64,000 nucleotides of DNA from Mimachlamys varia (GCA_947623455.1 OX392527.1:54666401-54730400), one strand, 5' to 3'; numbered from the stretch's first letter, positions 48,481 through 59,892 are shown. A program made the numbers and translations. The notes: generated by a model from the letters alone, not told the origin.

Positions 48481-49853
48481 CATGGGTGAAAGTTGAAATT
48501 TTTTAAAAACCTGAAACCAAAGTTGGGGGCCTGGGGGCCGCTAGGGCCCCCGGTGGGTCCAGGGCAAAGCCCTGGTCAGGGGGCCGAAGGCCCCCGGAAG
48601 CTCATGGATTTAGACACATTTAAACAACAAAAATGTATGATTCTGTTTATTGTCAGTATTTACATTACCTTCAAATGATGATCTTGATGTTTTCAAACAC
48701 TGAATCCTTCACAAATATCCATAATAGGTACATTGTTGTTAAAAAAAATTGTTGTCAAATTGATAATAGCACTAAGATCTTCATACAAATATCCAAATGT
48801 AGAACAAGTACATGTATATGTAGTTGTATTAAACATTCTAAAACATCTAATATCCAAAAACCAAATTTCAAAAAGTAACTAGATACATATGTTGCACATT
48901 TATTTTGTTTTGATCCTTTTCCATTGTTTCTGACTACTTTTACTACTGATGTTTTCTAACTTTCTTTTTTTGGCCAACACTCTCTTTTTTAAGGTGATCA
49001 GTTTGGAAACTCTTTTCGCTCTCTCTACTTTCATTAATTGTACTGATGTCTGAAGTTTTTCTTGCCTTTTCTTTTCCTTTTCTTCATTGCAAGTTTTCCT
49101 AAAAATAAACATTACCTGATTTGTTTTCACTGCACTTTTGTTTTTAACGTGACAAGGATCGTTGGCGTGATGTTTTAGTCCTTTCGATCCGTATTTTATC
49201 GTCTTACGGCAACATTCACAAAATGCAACTCCAGCGATATCTGGCTTCCGTAACCAAACACTCCAATTATCGCCATTTTGGTCTGTCTCTGAAAGCCATT
49301 CCCACCGCCATTTGTTCTTGGTAGCTTTCTCCAAGTCTTTTACGTTGAAACCAGCCGGCAGAAACTTCATTTTTTTATATTTTCACGCAACAGTGGCTAC
49401 GGTTGTAAACATGTGTTTTTTTTGCTTCTTTTACAAGTACTGTTAAGACCGCGATTCTGATTGGTCCGTTTGAGACCGGCGACCCAATCAGCATGCCGTT
49501 TACAAAGTAGAAAGAGTTCCGAGTTTCGATAACAAAGTCTCTCCGATAACATTCGATAGTATTCCGAATGCTACCGATCTCCTAAGATCTTGTAAGACGT
49601 TTTTTTCGACAATGGAAATACGATTCCCAGCGATTTGTTTTAGTATGTTTCTGGATTCAAAAGCCGTTTTTAGTAACGGAAATATGTCTGTATTTAGAAA
49701 ATCTGGTGATGAATTATTTTAATAAATTCCGTCTTGAACCAGACCTCACCCCCCTCTAAAAATCTCATCGGATTTGCAAGAATTGGAAAAATGGTCCCCA
49801 GCAAAATTCAAAAACCGGAATTTCCGGCACATGCCGGAAAACTTTCACCCATG
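48481..49853 (-). mobile_element. 1.37-kb transposon with 14-bp TIRs and a zinc-finger ORF
   Basis: Ends CATGGGTGAAAGTT and AACTTTCACCCATG, flanked by GAATTA on both sides (48475-48480 and 49854-49859). Copy 2 of the host shows the uninterrupted site (GATGGGGATTAACTTTGG). A GC-rich block of short hairpins lies at 48525-48603 (GGGGGCCGAAGGCCCCC). It carries the ORF at 48900-49370. Confidence 0.8.
48900..49370 (-). CDS. Transposon-encoded zinc-finger-like protein (156 aa)
   Basis: Intact minus-strand frame starting MKFLPAGFNVKDLEKATKNK. Residues about 25-42 are tryptophan-rich (WRWEWLSE, NWSVWLRKP). A Cys/His cluster follows at about residues 50-76: CECCRK, then GLKHHANDPCHVKN, with the CxxC-H-H spacing of C2H2/BED-type DNA-binding fingers. 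The C-terminal half is strongly basic and probably helical (EEKEKKRQEK, LKKRVLAKKRKLEN). It lacks a DDE catalytic domain, so it is a DNA-binding part or truncated derivative of a transposase, encoded within a TIR element. Function beyond DNA binding is not inferred. Confidence 0.6.
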   Translation of the reverse strand: MKFLPAGFNVKDLEKATKNKWRWEWLSETDQNGDNWSVWLRKPDIAGVAFCECCRKTIKYGSKGLKHHANDPCHVKNKSAVKTNQVMFIFRKTCNEEKEKKRQEKLQTSVQLMKVERAKRVSKLITLKKRVLAKKRKLENISSKSSQKQWKRIKTK

Positions 49854-50149
49854 GAATTAACTTTGGTCAGAAAATAGGCCTACAGTGTACAGTAACTTGT
49901 ACGATGTTCAATACCGGAAATATAATCGACAAACGTATCGTAGAAAGAGCTTCTCGAATTAGGCGAACGGAACAGAAATAATGCTATCAAATATATCCGC
50001 AGCCTAACTGTCTGTAATTCCCGGGAAACAAACATTTTGTAATGAACTGGATGACTGTAAAAAAATGAATCTCACAAGAACATTCTCCATTCATCTTTAC
50101 GATAGAATACCATTACGATTCGTCAATGCCGTGGTTTCGTGATGGTTCT

Positions 50150-51111
50150 CAGTGATTTTTTTTACCCCTGTTAAAGTGCCGACTTTCGGTACTTTCCCCT
50201 CGTGGATTTTTTCCCAATCTGACTCTTTTTTTCCCCAATTGGCTTGTAAAATAGTTCAATGAAAGATTAAAAAAAATACCTTAAATGTCTGTGTTTTAAC
50301 GTCATTGGAAGAAATAAAATATTTCAGATTTATTCATAGCGTGTTTGTTTATAATCTGTCGCTTCCACACCAATACACGCTTTCATACATCTCGGTCACC
50401 AAAACGCTTCAAATAATACTACTACGTAAATACTAAGCTTCTCTAAGACCAAGACCACCGCAACGAGTCAAGGTCACCGAGACAAAATCTCTCACAACTC
50501 CAAGTATTACACGAAGAAAATTAAAAAAAAGTGACTTACAATGCCTTTTGCTAATTGACCAGCACTTTAATCGGCAGAAACTGTCCAGCACGGTATGTGA
50601 ACCTAGTCCTAACGTTACAGTTACTAGTGAGAGTGAGACTGATGTTTTGTTAGAGAATGATCATGAGTCTGTTGCGATCGGCGTGAGTGGTTCCTGTGAT
50701 ACTTTGACGACTTGCAAAACATTGAAGATAAATTTGAAACGTCCAACAATTACATAAAGCCAGTGCCTGAGGAACCCGAACTTGCCGAATATCGTCATGA
50801 CCAGTCACAGTCAATGAAAGTGCACCTATAGCTAGAAGCCAGTGATAAACGGACACAGGTTCGTTTGAAATATGAGTGCAGTTACTGTGACAGACAGTAT
50901 ACTGTTCAATAAAAATCTTTATCATGAATTCGTTTGTTTATTTATTATATTAGCACACAAATAAAATAACTGTCTGATGGTATACTCTAGTAACTTAGCA
51001 TATTATGGTAGGTTCATCGTCGTAAAATTCCCAATTTGAACTTTTCGCGCAACAAAATTCCCAATGAAAAAGGGCATGGGCACTTTAAATGAAAATGTAA
51101 AAAAATAACTG
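50150..51111 (+). mobile_element. 0.96-kb TIR element nested in T1 copy 3
   Basis: Starts CAGTGATTTTTTTTACCCC and ends GTAAAAAAATAACTG; the ends are imperfect inverse copies. Flanks repeat GGTTCT/GTTCT, and copy 2 has the single site GATGGTTCTACCCC. Subterminal GTTAAAGTGCC and GGCACTTTAAATG also mirror each other. The interior has a 69-codon frame (50548-50757) and a separate stretch reading YECSYCDRQYTVQ, like half of a zinc finger. No transposase core. Confidence 0.65.
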
Positions 51112-52282
51112 GTTCTACACCAAAATAGACAGTGTACCTGATACGCAGGTGTCGATCAGTTCCACCACGGACTTAGATAAGTTAGATAAGTCTGTGGTTC
51201 CACTAGATTACACGATTCTACTTCGAACAATGCAAGATTATTGCATCTTTATGATTATTCACATTAACATTATCTGTTTTTTCGCGTACACCATGTCAAA
51301 AGTTATCAGAACTTACCGATCAACATTTATTTTTAACCCGTGACATCTACCAGGACTGGCAATTTCATCTGTCTGTGCATATAGTGAATGATTGGTTGGT
51401 TTGAAATGTCAATCACACCTGAACACAGTAGCCCTCGTGACATAATGGGCGGATCTTACGCAACACTTCGCATCCTGTGACTGAACAAGATATCAATTTA
51501 TATTTGTGTATAAAAATAACGACGGCCACATTGCGTAATGACAAAAAATATATGTAGACTTTTAATAATAAGTGGCATTCTGCAGTTGATTTACATCATT
51601 ATTTTAGCTATAACGTTGACTTCGATAACATGTACTTATTTCCTGTTATTTCGTTCATATAAATCGGAAACGGAAAGTATCACCTAATCGTAACTGTCGT
51701 CAACGATTTTCTCGATTTTGTGTAGTTTGTTGAAAAATATACAATTTAATATTCTAAGGTCCAGTTTGTGTTTAAAGCTTTTACAATACGAAATACACTT
51801 ATACTAAAATCATATAAACTATCCGTATTTCTTTACGGGTGGTAAAAATTGAATTATTATATACCAAAAAGTTACAGGCATGTACAGTATATCATCCAAC
51901 AAAAGGCCATCAGGCCTCAATAACGGACGTACAAATATCGAAATCACTACGACCCAGTTTAAGTCGAAATGAATAAAATCTTGGTTTTATTTTTCTAATA
52001 TATGTACTACAGTTTATATTTTGTATATATATATAGGGACGTATCTCACATATACGTCCCCGATATATACCAGGTACACAAAATATAAACGGTAGTATAT
52101 GTTTTTGGGGTTTTTTTTAATGTGGCTGAGAAGAGCCAGTGCCGGTTGCTTGATTTGTTCCATAAATATGTTAACGTAATTTATAATACAAGCTGACGAA
52201 AGTTCAAAATGACTGTGAGGATTTGATCACGAGATTTTTTTTACGTGACTTAATTGTAAAGCAAATCTATATTTCATCAGTA

Positions 52283-52440
52283 CGTCTTAAAATGTTTCAA
52301 TAATCATTATCTACACCAGGCATATCTGTATCTCTAAGTTGATCTTGCAATGCCAGCATTCCATACCACATTATACTATAAACTGCATTTCTTCCGTTTA
52401 TAAAATTTATAACAAATGCAACAGGAATTCGGATACAACT
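52283..52440 (-). pseudogene. Conserved coding-like segment in T1 copy 3
   Basis: The minus frame contains MWYGMLALQDQLRDTDMPGV followed by DNDY and a stop. The same segment is intact in copy 2 (56995-57192) and degraded in copy 1 (about 28130-28260). Protein not recognised. Confidence 0.4.
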
Positions 52441-52671
52441 GTTGAAAACTTCATTTGTGTTCAATACGAAAGCTTCCGTATTCTATGCGTTATTATCAGA
52501 TACGTATACGTCTCTGGTAATTATGTACTTATTATTTGATTTAATTCATTATTAAAGAAATGCATACAAGACACTTTGTTGGAAACATTTTTTTTTACGT
52601 TTTCTCAAGAAGCCAAAAAGAACGGGTACTGTTATCACAAAGTTGAGATTCGTTTCTAACTGTACTAGTAA

Positions 52672-54535
52672 ACAAGAGGCCCAATGGGCCTGCATCGCTC
52701 ACCTGGTATCAATCTCTGACTTATATTATAGTGTAACCCTAAAGTCCCCCAAAATTTTTACTGTAAAACATTTAGATGAACATGTTAAGATTTAAACATA
52801 TTTTACCCCTGTGACCTTATAAGACAACATCATTTTCATTTTCAAATTTTGTTTCGCTTCATCCATGGATGCTACTAGCCAAATATCATGTCTCTAGGCA
52901 TTTGGGTTTATCAGAAGAAGTCGCTGAAAGCTTTTAACCGATTTGACCACTGTGACCTTTATATGGGTCAAGCTCATTTTCCTTCCCAAAGTTTGTCAAG
53001 CTTCATCCAAGGAACCTTTCAGCCAAATATCATGCTTCTAGGGCTTTTGATATTTCAGAAGAAGTCATTTCAATGTTTTAACAGATTTGACCCCTGTGAC
53101 CTTGAATAAAAGTCAAGGTCATTTCTTTTTGCAAACTTTGTCGGGCTTCGTCCAAGGAACCATTCAGCCAAATACCATGTTTCTTGGGCTTTTGGTATTT
53201 CAGAAGTCGTTTAAAGGTTTTAACAGATTTGACCCCTGTGACCTTGAATATAGGTCAAGGTCATTTCTTTTCACAAACTTTGTTGGGCTTCATCCAAGGA
53301 ACCTTTCAGCCAAATATCATGCTTCTTGGGGTTTTGGTATTTCAGAAGAAGTCGTTTAAAGGTTTTAACAGATTTGACCCCTGTGACCTTGAATATAGGT
53401 CGAGGTCATTTCTTTTCGCAAACTTTGTCGGGCTTCATCCAAGGAACCTTTAAGCCAAATATCATACTTCTAGGGCTCTTGGTATTTCAGAAGAAGTTGT
53501 TTAAAGGTTTTAACAGATTTGACCCCTATGACCTTGAATATAAGTCAAGGGCATTTCTTTTTGCAAACTTTGTCAGGCTTCGTCCAAGGAACCTTTCAGC
53601 CAAATATCATGCTTCTAGGAATTTTGGTACTTCAGAAGAAGTCATTTAAAGGTTTTAACAGATTTGACCCTTGTGACCTTGAATATAAGTCAAGGTCATT
53701 TCTTTTCGCAAACTTTGCTTGGCTTCATCTAAGGAACCTTTTGGCCATATATCATGCTTCTAGGAGTTTTAGTACTTCAGAAGAAGTCATTTCAATGTTT
53801 TAACAGATTTGACCCCTGTGACCTTGAATATAAGTCAAGGTCATTTCTTTTCGCAAACTTTGTCGGGCTTTGTCCAAGGAACCTTTCAGCCAAATATCAT
53901 ACTTCTAGGAATTTTGGTACTTCAGAAGAAGTCATTTAAAGGTTTTAACAGATTTGACCCCTGTGACCTTGAATATAAGTCAAGGTCATTTCTTTTCGCA
54001 AACTTTGTCGGGCTTCATCCAAGGAACATTTCAGCCAAATACCATGCTTCTAGGAATTTTGGTACTTCAGGAGAAGTCGTTTAAAGGTTTTAACAGATTT
54101 GACCCTTGTGACCTTGAATATGGGTCAAGGTCATTTCTTTTCGCAAACTTTGTCGGGCTTCATCCAAGGAACATTTCAGCCAAATATCATACTTCTAGGG
54201 ATTTTGGTTTATTAGAAGAAGTCGTTTAAAGGTTAAAATAGATTTAACCTCACTGTGACCTTGAATATGGGTCAAGGTCATTTCTTTTCGCAAACTTTAT
54301 TCAGCTTCATCCAAGGAAGCTATTGGTCAAATATGAGGTCTCTATGCCTGACGGTATTTTAGAAGAAGTTGTTTGAAGGTTTCGACATTTTTGACCCCTG
54401 TGACCTTGAAATTAGGTCAAAGTGATTTTTTTTCGCAAACTTTGTTTAGCTCCTTCCAAGAAAGCTACCAGCTAAATTTCACGTCACTAGGCTTTTCAGT
54501 ATTTGAGAAGAAGTTGTTTAAAGGAAAAAGTTCCT
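52672..54535 (+). mobile_element. HINE/pearl-like element, 145-bp core, 3' truncated
   Basis: Full 5' hairpin and about ten 145-bp units. The sequence stops after AAAGGAAAAAGTTCC without the ACGG tract and 3' hairpin. Immediately to the right the inverted copy of element U begins, so a rearrangement joined the two. Confidence 0.85.
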
Positions 54536-54539
54536 TTTT

Positions 54540-55353
54540 TATAATATGAATCTTTCCATTATCTTAGATATTATTTATATTTTTTTTCTATTCCATTGTC
54601 AGTGGTGTTACTATAATGGTATCGCCAATATTCATGTCCTTGGTGTTACCAATTCAAAGCCCTCTTCTCTCACAATGACATATTCCATTTTGAGAACTGT
54701 TAGCTAATATCATTAGCTAATGTCATAGCTTTAGAATTCATCTTACTAATAATATATTTTATGGTCTATATTTTAAGTAAACTTTTGTTTGTGTTGCAAA
54801 GATTTGACTCTGGTTTTACTTATCTAAGTCTGCAGTGTTACTATAATTGTCTTTGGTGTTACTGTTTTTAGAGAATCTTGATTAAAGAGTATAGAATCTG
54901 AATTTAAGAGTTTTCTTTGATTAGAAAGGAACAATTAATCATTGTTTTGGAATTTAACTTATTCAAATCATAATGCTTTTATTTTTTCCGATAAAATTGA
55001 TTCATAAACAAGTATGATGTCTGTAGTGTTACCAAATATTCGTCTGTGGTGTTACCTGTTTGACCGGCAACGCCACAGACAGTAACACCACAGACATTTT
55101 AGATATGTTTATAGATTAAAATTATAACCATTGGTAATTGTGCAAAGCATGATAGCTGTATTTAAACTACCTTGCAACCTCTTTTAAATACTATAAATCT
55201 TTTTATTGAATAAATGGTATAACTGTAAAATAATGTGGTAACATCATGGACAATTTGAAATACACAGTTGGTGAGACTTGATTTCGATTGCTTCCAATTT
55301 AAAACCATCCTGCTTTCAACTTTCAAATGCCATGTGAAAATGAACAGGGGATA
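54540..55353 (-). mobile_element. Element U, copy 2 (inverted), left piece
   Basis: Reverse complement of about 38652-39655, with deletions and substitutions and the same GTAACACC-type motifs. The portion matching 39656-40580, including that TIR, is missing. It is split by T1 copy 2. Confidence 0.8.
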
Positions 55354-56257
55354 CAGTACGCTTCAGGTGATATGGTAGTCAAACGCGCGCGGAGCGACAA
55401 TCCCGCTCACCTGTCGCTCGTAGCCGCGGGATGACCGCAGGCGAAACTCCGGCCGTCCAGGTAAGACCGCTGGCCTTAGCCCCCCGCGACTATCCCTTGG
55501 TCATGGGTGATGGGGATTAACTTTGGTCAGAAATTAGGCCTACAGTGTACAGTAACTTGTACGATGTTCAATGCCGGAAATATGATCGACAAACGTATTG
55601 TGACAGAAAGCGCTACTCGAATTCGGCGGACTGAAAAGAAATAACGCTATCAAATATGTACTGTACTGTAGGCTAACTGTCTGTAATCCCCGGGAAACAA
55701 ACATTTAGCAATGAACTGGACGACTGTAAACAAATGTATCTCACAAGAACATTCTCCATTCATCTTTACGATCAAATACCATTACGTTTCGTCAATGCCG
55801 TGGTTTCGTGATGGTTCTACCCCAAAATAGACAGTGTACCTGATACGCAGGTGTCGATCAGTTCCACTAGATGGCCATTCTACTTCGAATAATACAAGAT
55901 TATTGCATCTTTATGATTATGCACATTAACATTATATGTTTTTCCGTGTACACCATGTCGAAAGTTCTCAAAACTTACCGATCAACATTTATTTTTAACC
56001 CGTGACATCTAGCCTATCGGGGCTGACAATTTCTGGTCTGTTGCATTCTGAATGATTGGTTGGTTTGAAATGTCAATCACACCTGAACACAGTAGTCCTC
56101 GTGACATAATGGGCGGAGCTTACGCAATGCACCGCATCCTGTGACTGAACTAGATGATGGACCGTGTCGTCGAGGTGCCATTCACAATCAATTTATATAA
56201 ATTGTGTTTAAAAATAACGACGGTCACATTGCGTAATGACAAAAAATATATATTATC

Positions 56258-56278
56258 AGGGACGTTATATACGTCCCT
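56258..56278. repeat. Short palindrome AGGGACGT...ACGTCCCT
   Basis: Perfect arms AGGGACGT and ACGTCCCT around TATAT. Related palindromes start near 52035, 56549, 60629 and 61045. It is absent at the matching place in T1 copy 3 (near 51553). Confidence 0.7.
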
Positions 56279-56994
56279 AATATTATTGATTATAAGTGGC
56301 AGTCTGCAGTTGATTTACATCATTATTTTAGCTATAACGTTGACTTCGATTTACTTATTTCCTGTTATTTCGTACGTATAAATCGGAAACGGAAAGTATT
56401 ACCTAATCGTAACTGTTATAGGTAATTCCTGAATTTGGTGTAGTTTGTTGAAAAATATAATATTTTGGTAATATTCTAAGGCAATTAGTCCAGTTTGTGT
56501 TTAAAGCTTTTACAATAGGAAATACACTTATACTAGAATCATATAAACCAGGGACGTATACATCCCTGTATAAACTAACAGCATCAAACCAACTACGTTT
56601 TGATAGTTAACTGCAATGTAAGCTTTGTTTGATATACATGTATCCGTATTTCTTAAAATTTATATACCAAAAAAGTTACAGGCACGTACAGTATATCGTC
56701 CAACGAAAGGCCGTAAGGTCTCAATAACGGACGTACAACCATCGAAATCACTATGACACAGTATTAAAATCGAAATGAATCAAATCTTTGTTTTATTTTT
56801 CTTATGCATGTACTCCAGTTTATATTTTGTATATATTTATGACGTTAAATGTGGCTAAGAAGAGCCAGTGCCGGTCGCTTGATTAGTTCCACGAATCTGT
56901 CGACGTAATTTATAATACAAGCTGACAAAAGCTCAAAATGACTGTGAGAATTTGATCACGAGATTTTTTTACCAGACTTAATTGTAAATCAAAT

Positions 56995-57494
56995 CTATAT
57001 TTCATCAGTACGAAATAAAATGTTCCAATAATCATTATCTACACCAGGCATATCTGCATCTCTAAGTTGATCTTGCAATGTCAGCATTCCATACCACATT
57101 TTACTATAAACTTCATTTATCCCGTTTATAAAATCTATTACAAATGCAACAGGAATTCGAACACAACTTTTGAAAACTTCACTTGTGTTCAATACACAAG
57201 CTTCCGTATTCTATGTGTAATTAATATTTGATTTAATTTATTATTAAAGAAATGCATACAAGACCCATTGTTCCAAACATTTATTTTTTTTAACGTTTTC
57301 TCAAGAAGCCAAAAAGAACGGATACTGTTATCACAAAGTTGAGATTCGTTATTTGTTTCTAACTGTACAAGTATCGACACGGACTTGGATAGATAATTTC
57401 CCGTGCTGTCGACGATAATAATTGTACACTGAAAATACATAAATGAACACAGGTCATTCCCCCCTGAACTTTCATAATGAACTGTTCCAACCAT
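56995..57494 (-). pseudogene. Unrecognised coding-like remnant of T1
   Basis: Two adjoining minus-strand frames: one starting MVGTVHYESSGGNDLCSFMY (57494 to 57189) and one with VFKSCVRIPVAFVIDFINGI, then NEVYSKMWYGMLTLQDQLRD (57192 to 56995). The second matches segments of copies 1 and 3 at the protein level. It may be a remnant of the element's own protein or of captured host sequence; no catalytic motif is visible. Confidence 0.4.
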
Positions 57495-58138
57495 TCAATC
57501 AGACCAGTTCAAGTGTGTCTTCATGAGCGAATGAGTTAAGGATCGACAATTTTACGACATCATATGGTAATTATTACAGTCCATTTTTGCCACACCTGTA
57601 CGGGTATACACCCCAGGGCAAGTTTCACACCTGTTTCCTGGGGGTTGTTAAAACTGTGTTGTAGTTGATACTGTCCATTGTGTCAAACTGTTTTGATTGA
57701 CAGGTGTTACGCTGACCCCCCCCCCCCCCCCCTCTTCCTGTTAAATGCAAACAGTTTTACGATCTTAAGCGACTGCCAGGTGAGAGAAACCACGGCCAAC
57801 AGTTAATTGTACGGTGCCTGTATAAACAATTTACTATTGTGTGTATTGTTTGAAAACAATGTTTGACGATAGGTGAAGGGCAAAGGGAGTGAGGGGTACG
57901 GGCTCAGCCATTTCCCGTGTATTTTTTGCAATTTTGCTGTTAGAATAAAAAAAATGTGGTTTTTTTTATAATGGTACGTACACAAGAAAAAGTTTGGATT
58001 AAAATACACGTATCTTATGATTATTTTTTTTCCATTCATCAGAATATAATGTGTTTTTTTTATTGTGTATAGAGCATTTCGTATCTGCAAGATGAAATAA
58101 TAAATGGAAACGATTAGCGAGATTTGATCTTTTGACAA

Positions 58139-58281
58139 CAGGCACCTGAGAATTTTTTACAGCTAGTTTTGGACCTTTAGCCGGTGTATAGAGTATTTTA
58201 TCGAAAATTTGACCTAAACCTCTCAAACATGTAAAATTTATAGGTCCAAAACTAGCTGTAACAAATTCTCAGGTCCCTGTG
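58139..58281. mobile_element. 143-bp MITE within T1 copy 2
   Basis: Left CAGGCACCTGAGAATTTTTT then ACAGCTAGTTTTGGACC; the right end is the inverse (GGTCCAAAACTAGCTGTAAC then AAATTCTCAGGTCCCTG). The inverted ends are about 40 bp. Same position as the copy at 29008-29155. Confidence 0.8.
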
Positions 58282-59413
58282 TTTGACTTTCTTGGGTAGC
58301 TGTCACTCGTCAGTCACAGTTCGCTGCATCCATGGGTTTAGTAAGCTTGTGCAAAAGATCCGCTAACATTTTGATTTAAAACTAGCCAAAAATTAACCTC
58401 CGCTTAAAATAAGCATACTGTCAGAAGACCAAAGTGTTCCAGATTGTTCCATATATATTACTTTTCTGTAAATGCAAAATAGATGAGTTTGTCCAATACA
58501 TTAACACAATAAAAAGAATAGTAAAGCTAACCAAGCTTTCACAACTTGAGACACCTGTTAGCTGGGCTGCAGAGCTCCTTGCTGTATGTCAAAGGTCCCT
58601 GCCGCGGCCGGTAAAAAAATCAAACGCTTTCTACCCTCTGGCAGAATATGGACTAGCTAATTAAGTCAGGTATGGACCAAGTATTCTGTATTTTAGGGTT
58701 GAAAGCATGACTCCAAATCCGTGAGTGCCGTGTTTGTTTTGTGCATTTGTCAAGATCGGAGGCGAAAGGGACACATGACTTTCACTACGATAGCGAATGA
58801 TTGGAGAACATACGTTTTTTTTCCCCGTTAACTGTTTCTTAATATTTCCTTTCAAAAAAATGTTTTTGAAATACCAAAACATTTTGGCACGGACGTAAGT
58901 AAATTAGCAATCTTATTCCGTACTTTTGGCTTCACCTTTATTGACCTCGCATTACGTAATGTAAATCATCGGGCGGATTTTGCCTTGGAAAATTTTCGAT
59001 TATATGATAAAACAACATTTCCAAACAAGGGACTTCTTTTAACAACTGCATTATAGGCTCGTGTTACGCATATACAATACGTTAACTTAGCAATTTTAGC
59101 TTGCGTATTGATTGTTTTATTAACCATTTTCACCTGATGATCTGACGTGAACGTAAACAATACGACACGACACGTTTATTTCATAAAAAAACACAAAGAT
59201 GTGTATAACATTCAGTTATCCTGGACTGTCGGTGTTCACCTCACTGTAGTAAGTAGCAGATAGACTTAATCCCCAACGCTCGACCGCGCGCTGGGAGCGG
59301 GACACCGCGACTTTGCTCAGGTGATTACTCCGAGGGGTTTTAATCCCCTCCGCTCCGGCGGCGGCTTTCGCCCGCGGCGCGTTTGAGTACCAAATCACCT
59401 GAAGCGTACTGTA

Positions 59414-59890
59414 GATATGCAATGAATTCATCATAGATGATTGTACTCAGTTGATTTAAAGTTTCTCTACTGAACCAAAATAATCATGGTAACACCAAGG
59501 ACAAAAACTTATGGGACAGGTAAACATTTTCTTGAAAAAACTTTAAAATATTTTCTTTTTGCCTAAAAGTACTTATTTATCAATTAAATTGGTAATTATC
59601 AATAAAACTATCCCCATATTTTGTATAATACCCTGTTAAAAATGTTTTTAAATGAGCTTGAATATTGAGGATTTACCATCGGACACACCCATTTTTGGGT
59701 GAAAGGCTAATATAATTGTTAAAAAAAAAAATTTGGCACAATTTCATGTCAATGTCTTTTATAATGTGACTACTAGATCTCTAATTGTTGGTGTATTAGC
59801 AAAACATTTACTTTATTCTATGTAGAATTCACAGAAATAAAGGACAAAGTTACGGACAGCGATTTGGTACTTTTCTGATAATGACTCATA
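59414..59890 (-). mobile_element. Element U, copy 2 (inverted), right piece
   Basis: Reverse complement of 38141-38650, ending with the TIR (GATAATGACTCATA) followed by TA at 59891-59892. Confidence 0.85.
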
Positions 59891-59892
59891 TA

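Larger units (their letters stand above)
48439..52671. mobile_element. TIR transposon family T1, copy 3, truncated, with two nested transposons
   Basis: Begins CAGTAC after a TA, then diverges from the other copies until TTGGGTGATGGGAATTA. From 49854 it follows copy 2 (ACTTTGGTCAGAAAATAGGC; GTGATGGTTCT; ATGACAAAAAATATATG; AAGAGCCAGTGCCGGT). It is interrupted at 48481-49853 and 50150-51111 and cut off at 52671 by a HINE. The right end is missing. Confidence 0.7.
55354..59411. mobile_element. 4.06-kb TIR transposon (family T1, copy 2)
   Basis: Ends CAGTACGCTTCAGGTGATAT and, inverted, CAGTACGCTTCAGGTGATTT, then GGTA(G/C)TCAAACGCG. TA duplications are at 55352-55353 and 59412-59413. The empty target is present in element U copy 1 at 38651-38652 (GCATATCTATTCCC), which makes insertion and borders exact. 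GC-rich subterminal inverted sequence (AATCCCCTCCGCTCCG, GCGGAGCGACAATCCCG) lies next to each end. No intact transposase: only short frames on the minus strand at 56995-57494. Confidence 0.9.

Noticed and set aside
58434..58664. 76-codon plus frame in T1 copy 2
   Set aside because: The matching stretch of copy 1 (near 29330-29530) has frame-breaking differences, so coding is not supported.
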